From the NCBI RefSeq assembly GCF_001612885.1, contig NZ_BDBH01000012.1:186001-250000 (forward strand): 64,000 bases of DNA. Direction: 5' to 3'. This stretch comes from Nocardia harenae NBRC 108248. GTDB taxonomy: Bacteria > Actinomycetota > Actinomycetes > Mycobacteriales > Mycobacteriaceae. Made by a program: the position numbers and the translations under genes. Below are positions 23,832 to 30,981 of this stretch, piece after piece; the stretch's first letter is position 1; each line of letters begins with the position of its first letter. The notes beneath the pieces were generated by a model. It saw nothing but the letters and a program-made list of their open reading frames with translations, did no database searches and was not told where the DNA came from.

Positions 23832-26323
23832 ACCGCGGCGAACTGCGGATCTACCTCGGCGCGGCGCCCGGCGTCGGCAAGACCTACGCCATGCTCGCCG
23901 AGGCGCACCGCCGCCGCGAGCGCGGCCGCGACGTCGTCGCCGCGGTCGTCGAGACGCACGGCCGGGCGCAGACGGCCGCGCTGCTCGACGGGATCGAGCG
24001 CGTGCCGCCGCGACGGGTGCCCTACCGCGGCACCGTGCTGGACGAGCTCGACGTGGACGCGGTGCTGCGCCGCGCGCCCGGCGTCGCGCTGGTGGACGAG
24101 CTCGCGCACACCAACGCGCCGGGCAGCCGCAACGCCAAGCGCTGGCAGGACGTGAACGAGCTGCTCGACGCCGGGATCGACGTGATCTCCACCGTCAATG
24201 TCCAGCACCTGGAGAGCCTGAACGACGTGGTCGAGCAGATCACCGGAATCGAGCAGAGGGAGACGGTGCCGGATGCGGTGGTGCGGGGGGCGGGGCAGGT
24301 GGAGCTGGTCGACATCACCCCGGAGGCGCTGCGCCGCAGGCTCGCGCACGGCAATGTCTACGCCGCCGACCGGGCCGATGCCGCGCTGCGCAACTACTTC
24401 CGCCCCGGCAACCTCACCGCGCTGCGCGAGCTCGCGCTGCTCTGGCTGGCCGACCAGGTCGACGCCGCGCTCGCGAAGTACCGCGCCGAGCACCGGATCA
24501 CCGCCACCTGGGAGGCGCGCGAGCGGGTGGTGGTCGCGGTGACCGGCGGCCCGGAATCGGAGACGGTCGTGCGCCGCGCGGCCCGGATCGCGGGCAAGGC
24601 CAGCGCCGGACTGCTGGTGCTGCACGTGGTGCGCGGCGACGGGTTGGCCGGGGTCTCGGCCGGGCGGCTGGCCCGGCTGCGCGAGCTGGCCGGTGCGCTC
24701 GACGCCTCGCTGCACACCGTCACCGGCGAGGATGTGCCGTCCGCGCTGCTCGGCTTCGCCCGCGAGGTCAACGCCACCCAGGTGGTGCTCGGCACCTCGC
24801 GCCGCTCGCGCTGGGCGCGGCTGTTCGACGAGGGGATCGGCGCCGCGGTGGTCCAGCGGTCGGGCAAGATCGACATCCACATGGTGACCCACTCCGAGAC
24901 CCACCGCCCGCTGCGGCGCGCGGCGCTGCGGCCGCGGCGCCCGGTCGCCGCCTGGCCCGCGGCGGTGCTGGTGCCGCTGCTGGTCTGCGCGGTCTGCGCC
25001 TGGCTGCTGGACGGTGTACTCGACCTGCCCGGGCTCTCCTCGGTCTTCGTGGTCGGGGTGGTGGCCGTCTCGCTCTTCGGCGGGGTGCTGCCTGCCACGG
25101 TCTCGGCGCTGCTCTCCGGGCTGCTGCTGAACTGGTTCTTCGCCGCGCCGCGGTACAGCTTCACCGTCGCCGAGCCGGACAACTTCGTCGCGGTGGTGGT
25201 GCTGCTCGTGGTCGCGGTCGCGGTGGCCGCGCTGGTCGATATCGCCGCGGCGCGCGCCGAGCAGGCGCGGCGGGCGTCGCGCCAGGCCGAGCTGCTCACC
25301 CAGTTCGCGGGCGCGGTGCTGCACGGCGCCGACCTGCCCCGGCTGCTGGAGCAGCTCAGGGAGACCTACGCGCAGCGCTGGGCAGGCGTCCTCGACGGCG
25401 ACACCGTCGTCGCCGCGGTGGGATCGGAGCCGCCCGCGCGGCCCGGCGAGGCCGACACCGTGGTCGAATCCGGCGACGGGCAGCTGGTGCTCGCGCTGGC
25501 CGGGCGGCCACTGGCCGCCGCCGACCGGCCGGTGCTCGCCGCCGTCGCCAACCAGGCGGCCGGGCTGGTGCGGCAGGCCAGGCTCACCGAGGAGGCCGGT
25601 GCCGCCGCGGCGCTGCGCGAGGCCGACCGGCTGCGCCGCGCGCTGCTCTCCGCCGTCGGGCACGACCTGCGCACCCCGCTGGCCGGGGCCAAGGCCGCCG
25701 TCTCCAGCCTGCGCAGCGAGGACGTCGAGTTCGGCCCGGAGGACACCGAGGAACTGCTGGAGACCGTCGAGGAGTCGGTGGACCAGCTCACCGCGCTGGT
25801 GGACAATCTGCTCGACTCCTCGCGGCTCGCCGCGGGCGTGGTCGCGCCCCGGGTGCTCACCGTCTACCTGGACGAGGCGGTGCACCGCGCGCTGGTCGGC
25901 ATCGGTATGGGCACCCGCGGGCTGCGCCGGGCCTCGATGGCGCGGGTCGAGGTCGAGGTCGGCGAGATCGCGGTCGCCGCCGACCCGGGGCTGCTGGAGC
26001 GAGTGCTGGCCAACCTGCTGGACAACGCGCTGCGGCACGCCCCGCCCGCGGCGCCGGTGCGGGTGAGCGCGCAGCGCGACGGCGGCCGGGTGACCGTCGC
26101 GGTCGCCGACACCGGGCCCGGTATCCCGCGCGGCGCCGAGGAGCAGGTGTTCGAGCCGTTCCAGCGGCTCGGCGACCGCGACAACACCACCGGCGTCGGG
26201 CTCGGCCTCTCCGTGGTGCGCGGCTTCGCCGAGGCCATGGGCGGTACCGTGCACGCCGAGACAACGCCGGGCGGCGGGCTGACCATGCTCGTCGACCTGC
26301 CCGCAGCCGAGGAGTGCGCGTGA
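23828..26323 (+). CDS. kdpD: KdpD, potassium-sensor histidine kinase
   Basis: This 831-aa protein (GTG 23828) controls kdp expression. In order: KdpD N-terminal domain with Walker A GAAPGVGKT (~13-21) and TVNVQHLESLND; a Usp-like domain (~230-350; VVAVTGGPESETVVRRAA ... VVLGTSRRSRW); a membrane domain of the DUF4118 type (~378-475); a GAF-like region; the dimerisation/phosphoacceptor motif VGHDLRTPLAG with His ~613; and an ATPase domain (LLDNALRHAP, VADTGPGIPRG, GVGLGLSVVRGFAEAMGG). All catalytic motifs are present. Its start overlaps the upstream 30-aa peptide and kdpE follows after 43 nt. Confidence 0.95.
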   Translation: MNRGELRIYLGAAPGVGKTYAMLAEAHRRRERGRDVVAAVVETHGRAQTAALLDGIERVPPRRVPYRGTVLDELDVDAVLRRAPGVALVDELAHTNAPGSRNAKRWQDVNELLDAGIDVISTVNVQHLESLNDVVEQITGIEQRETVPDAVVRGAGQVELVDITPEALRRRLAHGNVYAADRADAALRNYFRPGNLTALRELALLWLADQVDAALAKYRAEHRITATWEARERVVVAVTGGPESETVVRRAARIAGKASAGLLVLHVVRGDGLAGVSAGRLARLRELAGALDASLHTVTGEDVPSALLGFAREVNATQVVLGTSRRSRWARLFDEGIGAAVVQRSGKIDIHMVTHSETHRPLRRAALRPRRPVAAWPAAVLVPLLVCAVCAWLLDGVLDLPGLSSVFVVGVVAVSLFGGVLPATVSALLSGLLLNWFFAAPRYSFTVAEPDNFVAVVVLLVVAVAVAALVDIAAARAEQARRASRQAELLTQFAGAVLHGADLPRLLEQLRETYAQRWAGVLDGDTVVAAVGSEPPARPGEADTVVESGDGQLVLALAGRPLAAADRPVLAAVANQAAGLVRQARLTEEAGAAAALREADRLRRALLSAVGHDLRTPLAGAKAAVSSLRSEDVEFGPEDTEELLETVEESVDQLTALVDNLLDSSRLAAGVVAPRVLTVYLDEAVHRALVGIGMGTRGLRRASMARVEVEVGEIAVAADPGLLERVLANLLDNALRHAPPAAPVRVSAQRDGGRVTVAVADTGPGIPRGAEEQVFEPFQRLGDRDNTTGVGLGLSVVRGFAEAMGGTVHAETTPGGGLTMLVDLPAAEECA

Positions 26324-26366
26324 CCGATCCGAAGCGGGCGGCGGTGGCCGGGGCCGGGGCACGCCG

Positions 26367-27065
26367 ATGACCGGCCCGGCCCCCGCGGCCACGACGGTGC
26401 TCGTCGTCGACGACGAGCCGCAGATCGTGCGCGCGCTCCGGATCAACCTCTCGGTGCGCGGCTACGACGTGGTCACCGCGGGCACCGGCGCCGCCTCGCT
26501 GCGCGCCGCCGCCGAGCGCCACCCGGACGTGGTGATCCTCGACCTCGGGCTGCCGGACATGGACGGCACCGAGGTGATCGCCGGGCTGCGCGGCTGGACC
26601 GCGGCCCCGGTGATCGTGCTCTCCGCCCGCACCGACTCCGCGGACAAGGTCGAGGCGCTGGACGCGGGCGCCGACGACTACGTCACCAAGCCGTTCGGCA
26701 TGGACGAGCTGCTGGCCCGGCTGCGCGCCGCGGTGCGCAGGGCGGGCGCCGACACCGGCGGTGAGCCGGTGGTGGTGACCGACTCGTTCACCGTCGACCT
26801 GGCCGCCAAGCGGGTCACCAGGCACGGCGAGCCGGTGCACCTCACCCCGACCGAGTGGGGGATGCTCGAGATGCTGGTGCGGCACCGGGGCAAGCTGGTC
26901 GGCCGCAAGGAGCTGCTGCGCGAGGTGTGGGGCCCCTCGTACGCCACCGAAACCCACTACCTGCGGGTCTATCTCGCGCAGCTGCGGCGCAAGCTGGAGG
27001 ACGACCCGGCGCACCCGAGGCACCTGATCACCGAGGCGGGCATGGGGTACCGGTTCCAGGAGTGA
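26367..27065 (+). CDS. kdpE: KdpE, response regulator of the kdp operon
   Basis: This 232-aa OmpR/PhoB-type regulator has a receiver domain (VLVVDDEPQIVRAL; phosphoacceptor Asp in VVILDLGLPDMDG; Lys in DYVTKPFGMDELLARL) and a winged-helix DNA-binding domain (LTPTEWGMLEMLVRHRGKLV ... YLRVYLAQLRRKLEDDP). It is phosphorylated by KdpD and should bind the 11-bp-spaced sites at 23576-23595 and 23665-23684. Normal length; it lies 43 nt after kdpD. Confidence 0.95.
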   Translation: MTGPAPAATTVLVVDDEPQIVRALRINLSVRGYDVVTAGTGAASLRAAAERHPDVVILDLGLPDMDGTEVIAGLRGWTAAPVIVLSARTDSADKVEALDAGADDYVTKPFGMDELLARLRAAVRRAGADTGGEPVVVTDSFTVDLAAKRVTRHGEPVHLTPTEWGMLEMLVRHRGKLVGRKELLREVWGPSYATETHYLRVYLAQLRRKLEDDPAHPRHLITEAGMGYRFQE

Positions 27066-27133
27066 ACGGAATGCCGCCGCCCGGCCCGGTGTTGCCCGGC
27101 ACGACCGTCCCCGAGAATGGCAGGATCGTGACC

Positions 27134-27559
27134 ATGTCCGAGCAGAACACCGCGGCGCTCTGGGTCGAGCGCACCGGCACCCGCGCCTACACCGGCCGCA
27201 ACGAGAGGGGCGCGGAGGTGCGCGTCGCCTCGGCGGGCACCCCGGCCGCCTTCACCCCGGGCGAGCTGCTCAAGATCGCGGTCGCGGCGTGCTCCGGGCT
27301 GAGCGCCGACTTCTCGCTCTCCCGCAAGCTCGGCGAGCACTTCGACGCCACCATCCGGGTCTCCGGCGACCCGGACCGGGAGAACGAGGTCTACCCGGAG
27401 ATCGACGAAGTCTTCGAACTCGACCTCAGCGAGCTCTCCGAGGGCGAGCGCGAGCGGCTGCTGGTGAGCGTGCAGCGCGCCGTCGACAGGGTGTGCACCG
27501 TCGGCCGGACCCTGAAGTCCGGGAGCAAGGTGACGCTCTCCTTCGACGTGGAGCTGTAG
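27134..27559 (+). CDS. OsmC/Ohr-family protein (Rv2923c-like)
   Basis: This 141-aa protein starts MSEQNTAALWVERTGTRAYT and has the OsmC fold, with a single Cys in KIAVAACSGLSADFSLSRKL where OsmC/Ohr proteins carry a catalytic Cys. OsmC/Ohr proteins reduce organic hydroperoxides, usually with two Cys; the second Cys here may be in VDRVCTVGRTLKSG. It occupies the place of Rv2923c before acyP and smc in M. tuberculosis, where its role is not settled. acyP starts directly after its stop. Confidence 0.85.
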   Translation: MSEQNTAALWVERTGTRAYTGRNERGAEVRVASAGTPAAFTPGELLKIAVAACSGLSADFSLSRKLGEHFDATIRVSGDPDRENEVYPEIDEVFELDLSELSEGERERLLVSVQRAVDRVCTVGRTLKSGSKVTLSFDVEL

Positions 27560-27835
27560 GTGGCGGCCGAGCGGCTCTCCGCCTGGGTGCACGGGCAGGT
27601 GCAGGGCGTCGGGTTCCGCTGGTGGACCCGGTCGCGCGCGCTGGAACTCGGACTCACCGGGCACGCCACCAATACCGCCGACGGGCGGGTGCACGTGGTC
27701 GCCGAGGGGCCGCGGCCCGCCGCCGAGCACTTGCTCGCCCTGCTCCGCTCGCCCGATACACCTGGCCGGGTGAGTCTTGTTGTGGAAAGCTGGGAGCCCG
27801 CGCGGGGCGATCTGTCCGGATTCGAGGAGCGGTAG
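27560..27835 (+). CDS. acyP: Acylphosphatase
   Basis: This 91-aa protein starts at GTG with no gap after the osmC-like gene. It has both acylphosphatase motifs: HGQVQGVGFRWWTRSRA, holding the catalytic Arg, and GHATNTADGRVHVVAEG, holding the catalytic Asn. It hydrolyses carboxyl-phosphate bonds such as acetyl phosphate. In M. tuberculosis acyP is followed directly by smc; here a four-nt gap leads into an inserted block of genes (27840-32388). Confidence 0.95.
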   Translation: MAAERLSAWVHGQVQGVGFRWWTRSRALELGLTGHATNTADGRVHVVAEGPRPAAEHLLALLRSPDTPGRVSLVVESWEPARGDLSGFEER

Positions 27836-27839
27836 CGGC

Positions 27840-28802
27840 GTGAGCACAGACGAACACCGTCCGGGGGCGGGATCGGACGGCGGCGGCAGGCCGCAGTGGG
27901 AAGAGGGGACCGCCGCGTCCACCGGACCGGTCTACGAGGAGGGGTCGGCGGCGAATATGCCCGGTTCCGGGGCGCGGTCGTCCCCGGAGGGTCCGGGCAC
28001 TCGTCCGGGTCCGGACGCGGAGCAGCCCGGCACACCGTCGCCTTCGAGCGGGGATCAGCCGGGTACTCAGCCGTTCCCGGCCGCCGGGCAGCCGGGTACT
28101 CAGCCGTATCCCGCTGCGGGGCAGCCGGGTGCGCAGCCGTTTCCGGCCGCCGGTCCGCCCCCGACGCAGCCGTTCGGGCAGTCGCCCGGCGGTTTCCAGC
28201 CGCCGCCCGGTTCACTTCCGGGCGCGCACGGCACCCCGCCACCCGGGAACACCCCACCCGGAAGCGGGAAGCGCGCGGGGCGCATCCGGCAGCAGCAGGC
28301 GGGGGTGACGCGCCCGCGCCAGCCGACGGTTGCCGAGGCCCGCGCCAGAGACAAGGTGCGCAAGCAGGCCCGCGACGCCGAGCGCGCCGCCGCCGAGGCC
28401 GCGGCGGCCAAGAAGCGCACCCGCAACCGGGTGCTCATCGGCGGCGCCGCCGTGGTCGGCATCGCCGGGCTGGTCGGCGGTGGCTACCTCGCCTACCTGG
28501 CGCTCACCGCGCCGGACACGGTCACCGCGTCCTGCGTGCGCACCGACCAGAACGGCAACGAGATCGTCGTCGAGGACAGCTACTGCGGCACAGGCCGCCC
28601 CGGCTTCGTCGGCGACACCGCCGGCGTCGTGGTGCTGGCCGGCTGGCCCCAGTACCGCTACTACTACGGCGGCTCCACCGCCATCGGCAGCAAGCCGACC
28701 GGCGGGACCACGGTGAAGCCGAAGAACACCGAGATCAAGACCAAGACCGGCACCACGGTGCAGCGCGGCGGGCTCGGCAGCAGGATCGGCGGAGGTTCCT
28801 AG
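27840..28802 (+). CDS. DUF1190-like (YjfM/YgiB-type) membrane protein with Pro-rich N-terminus
   Basis: This 320-aa protein has a long disordered Gly/Pro/Gln-rich N-terminal region (1-150) that includes three 11-residue repeats QPGxQPxPAAG at 73-105, an Ala/Arg/Lys-rich coiled stretch (160-195), one membrane helix (197-222) and a ~95-residue external tail with two Cys (232, 249), a Tyr-rich YRYYYGGS and the end QRGGLGSRIGGGS. The Cys pair, the YYxG segment and the terminal RGGxGS resemble the tail of DUF1190 proteins (E. coli YgiB/YjfM). I infer this link from motifs and because the next two genes are the usual DUF1190 partners. GTG start 4 nt after acyP. Confidence 0.6.
   Translation: MSTDEHRPGAGSDGGGRPQWEEGTAASTGPVYEEGSAANMPGSGARSSPEGPGTRPGPDAEQPGTPSPSSGDQPGTQPFPAAGQPGTQPYPAAGQPGAQPFPAAGPPPTQPFGQSPGGFQPPPGSLPGAHGTPPPGNTPPGSGKRAGRIRQQQAGVTRPRQPTVAEARARDKVRKQARDAERAAAEAAAAKKRTRNRVLIGGAAVVGIAGLVGGGYLAYLALTAPDTVTASCVRTDQNGNEIVVEDSYCGTGRPGFVGDTAGVVVLAGWPQYRYYYGGSTAIGSKPTGGTTVKPKNTEIKTKTGTTVQRGGLGSRIGGGS
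28056..28154 (+). repeat. Three 33-bp tandem repeats coding QPGxQPxPAAG
   Basis: Three in-frame 33-bp units encode QPGTQPFPAAG, QPGTQPYPAAG and QPGAQPFPAAG in the disordered N-terminal part of the DUF1190-like protein. Unit number may vary between strains through slippage. Confidence 0.7.
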
Positions 28803-28804
28803 CG

Positions 28805-29974
28805 GTGCGACGGGTCCGCGTGGAACCACGGCAGGGCTGGCAGCAGATCGTCGAGGGGCAGGGGCTGGTCTACGGCACCCCCGGCCGCGACGCGCAGGGG
28901 CAGCCGCGGCCGTACTGGGACGAATCGGTCTACTACGAGTTCGACATGGCCGAGATCCTCGCCCTGGAGGCGGATGTCGAACTGCTGCACAGCATGTGCC
29001 TGAAGGCCGTCGAGCACGTCGTGCTGACCGAGCGCTACCGCGACTTCGGCCTGCCGGAGTGGAGCTGGCAGCCGATCGCCGAATCCTGGCGCCGCGCCGA
29101 CCCGCACGTCTACGGCCGCTTCGACCTGCGCTACGACGCCCGCCGCCCGGCCAAGCTGCTGGAGTACAACGCCGACACCCCCACCTCGCTGCTGGAGGCG
29201 GCGATCCTGCAGTGGCACTGGCTCACCGCGCGGTACCCGGACCACGACCAGTGGAACTCGCTGCACGAGAAGCTGGTCGAGCGCTGGGGCGAGCTGCGCG
29301 GCCTGCTCCCCAGCGACCAGCTGCACTTCAGCTGGTCCGGCGCCGAGCCGACCGGCGAGGACGGCGTCACCACCGCCTACATCCAGGAGACCGCCGCCGA
29401 GGCCGGCTTCGACACCATCGGGCTGCCGATCGAAGAGGTCGGCGTCGACATCGAGCTGGAGCGCTTCGTCGACCTGGCCGAGGACCCGATCCAGGCCATC
29501 TTCAAGCTCTACCCGTGGGAGTGGGTGCTCGACGACGATTTCGGCAAGCGGGTCGTCGCGAGCCTGCCGCAGACCATGTGGATCGAGCCACTGTGGAAGG
29601 CGCTGCTCAGCAACAAGGCCATCCTCGCGGTGCTCTGGGAGATGTACCCCGGCCATCCGAACCTGCTACCCGCCTACCTCGACCAGCCGAACGAGCTCAC
29701 CGAGTACATCCGCAAGCCCAAGCTCGGCCGCGAGGGCGCGAACATGACCATCGTCGGCGCCGGGATGGAGACCGCGACCGGTGGCATGTACGGCGCGGAG
29801 GGCTTCGTCTACCAGCTGCTCGACCCGCTGCCGCAGTTCGACGACATGCGGCCGGTGCTCGGCGCCTGGATCGTCGGCGACAGCTCGGCCGGGCTCGGCA
29901 TCCGCGAAACGGCCGGGCTGATCACCGACGACGGCTCCGCCTTCGTCCCGCACCGCATCCCCACCGACGATTGA
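28805..29974 (+). CDS. Glutathionylspermidine-synthase-like ATP-grasp amidoligase (YjfC/YgiC type)
   Basis: This 389-aa protein has the synthetase domain of glutathionylspermidine synthase without the N-terminal CHAP amidase. Visible blocks are DESVYYEFDMAEILALE, GRFDLRYD, KLLEYNADTPTSLLEA, IFKLYPWEWVLDDDFG, WKALLSNKAILAVLWE, KPKLGREGANMTIV and GAWIVGDSSAGLGIRE; the Asn/Asp- and Lys-rich segments match the ATP/Mg2+ site of the family. These stand-alone forms are predicted to make an amide bond between a peptide carboxylate and an amine, but substrates are unknown. GTG 28805 lies 2 nt after the DUF1190-like gene, and the DUF350 gene follows: the conserved trio known from E. coli yjfLMC. Confidence 0.88.
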   Translation: MRRVRVEPRQGWQQIVEGQGLVYGTPGRDAQGQPRPYWDESVYYEFDMAEILALEADVELLHSMCLKAVEHVVLTERYRDFGLPEWSWQPIAESWRRADPHVYGRFDLRYDARRPAKLLEYNADTPTSLLEAAILQWHWLTARYPDHDQWNSLHEKLVERWGELRGLLPSDQLHFSWSGAEPTGEDGVTTAYIQETAAEAGFDTIGLPIEEVGVDIELERFVDLAEDPIQAIFKLYPWEWVLDDDFGKRVVASLPQTMWIEPLWKALLSNKAILAVLWEMYPGHPNLLPAYLDQPNELTEYIRKPKLGREGANMTIVGAGMETATGGMYGAEGFVYQLLDPLPQFDDMRPVLGAWIVGDSSAGLGIRETAGLITDDGSAFVPHRIPTDD

Positions 29975-30000
29975 TCGTCAACACTTCCGGAAGGACCACG

Positions 30001-30453
30001 ATGACCGCCGCTGTCGCCCTCGAATCGGGCTACTGGAGTTCGCTCGGCGAAGGGGTGGGCGCGATCCTGCTCTACGCCCTCGTCGGCCTGGTGCTCATGC
30101 TCGTCGGCTTCTACGCCATCGACCTCACCACGCCGGGGCAGCTGCGTCAGCTGGTGCTCGAGGGCAAGCCGAACGCCATCGTCGTAACGGCGGCGGGCAT
30201 GGTGAGCATGGCGTTCATCGTGGTGCTCGCCATCTTCGCGTCCTCGGGCAAGCTGCTGGAGGGGCTCATCGCCTCGCTCGTCTTCGGCCTGGTCGGGATC
30301 ATCGCGCAGGTGGTCTCGGTGCGGGTGATCGAGAAGGCGCTCGGCATCGATATCGGGGAGGCGCTGCACGCCGAGGGGTACACCCCGGCGGTGCTCGTGG
30401 TGGCGGCCGCGCACTTCGCGCTCGGGCTCGTGGTGGCGTTCGCGATTCTCTGA
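30001..30453 (+). CDS. DUF350 membrane protein (YjfL-like)
   Basis: This 150-aa protein has four predicted membrane helices in two pairs, as in DUF350 (ILLYALVGLVLMLVGFYAID; NAIVVTAAGMVSMAFIVVLA; LLEGLIASLVFGLVGIIAQV; AVLVVAAAHFALGLVVAF). The segment YAIDLTTPG is the family hallmark. DUF350 proteins are nearly always encoded with GspS-like ligases and DUF1190 proteins; a role in membrane stress or in presenting the ligase substrate has been proposed but not shown. ATG 30001 has GGAAGGA 7 nt upstream and lies 26 nt after the ligase stop. Confidence 0.85.
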   Translation: MTAAVALESGYWSSLGEGVGAILLYALVGLVLMLVGFYAIDLTTPGQLRQLVLEGKPNAIVVTAAGMVSMAFIVVLAIFASSGKLLEGLIASLVFGLVGIIAQVVSVRVIEKALGIDIGEALHAEGYTPAVLVVAAAHFALGLVVAFAIL

Positions 30454-30459
30454 ACGCCC

Positions 30460-30488
30460 TTGACATTCCACTGTGGAAGCACCATGCT
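30460..30488 (+). promoter_or_regulatory. Promoter of the DUF1707 gene (TTGACA / CATGCT)
   Basis: A consensus -35 TTGACA (30460-30465) is followed after 17 bp by CATGCT (30483-30488), an acceptable -10. The spacer is filled by a 13-bp palindrome, and a second palindrome lies just beyond the expected start point. This is the layout of a tightly repressed promoter. Confidence 0.6.
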
Positions 30489-30508
30489 GGTCATATTCCA
30501 CAGTGGAG
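30466..30508. promoter_or_regulatory. Two palindromic operators, TTCCACTGTGGAA and TTCCACAGTGGAG
   Basis: Two palindromes of the form TCCAC-N-GTGGA are centred at 30472 and 30502, 30 bp apart, so on nearly the same face of the helix. The first lies between -35 and -10, the second over the start region. They are near-identical, so one dimeric repressor probably binds both. No repressor gene is adjacent; the regulator is unknown. Confidence 0.65.
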
Positions 30509-30546
30509 GGTGATGCCGTGTCCCCTCCCGCCGAGAGGACTCGAGC

Positions 30547-30981
30547 ATGGACATCGCAACCGGTACCCGCGCCTCCGATGCCGAGCGCGACGGGGTGGTG
30601 AGCCTGCTCGGCAGGCACCTCGCCGACGGGCGGCTGGATCTGGCGGAGTACGACGAGCGGGTCGCCCGGGTCTACGCCACCCGGGCGCGGGACGATCTCG
30701 CGCTGCTCCTCTCCGACCTGCCCACGATCTCGGATTCCGCTGTGCAGGCGGCAAAGCCGCGCGGGGTGCGCACGCTGCCGCTCTGGCAGCAGATCGAGTT
30801 CGCGAGCTGGGCCGGGGTGAGCCTGCTCGTGCTGGTGATCTGGGCGGCGATCTCGCTCGGCGCCGGGGAGTTCACCTACTTCTGGCCGGTCTGGGTGATC
30901 GGGCCGTGGGGCGCGGTGCTCGCGTTCCGCGTGGTGACCGGGTTCGAGGGGCGGGGGTGCGGGGCGCGCGCGGTCGGCTGA
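30547..30981 (+). CDS. DUF1707 membrane protein
   Basis: This 144-aa protein has an N-terminal DUF1707 domain (~5-60; ASDAERDGVVSLLGRHLADGRLDLAEYDERV) followed by two membrane helices (~88-110 and ~118-140). DUF1707 is a short SHOCT-like helical module common in actinobacterial membrane and regulatory proteins; its function is not established. ATG 30547 has GAGAGGA upstream. The promoter with two palindromes at 30460-30508 suggests strong regulation. It converges with the minus-strand gene ending at 30982, with no gap. Confidence 0.8.
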   Translation: MDIATGTRASDAERDGVVSLLGRHLADGRLDLAEYDERVARVYATRARDDLALLLSDLPTISDSAVQAAKPRGVRTLPLWQQIEFASWAGVSLLVLVIWAAISLGAGEFTYFWPVWVIGPWGAVLAFRVVTGFEGRGCGARAVG

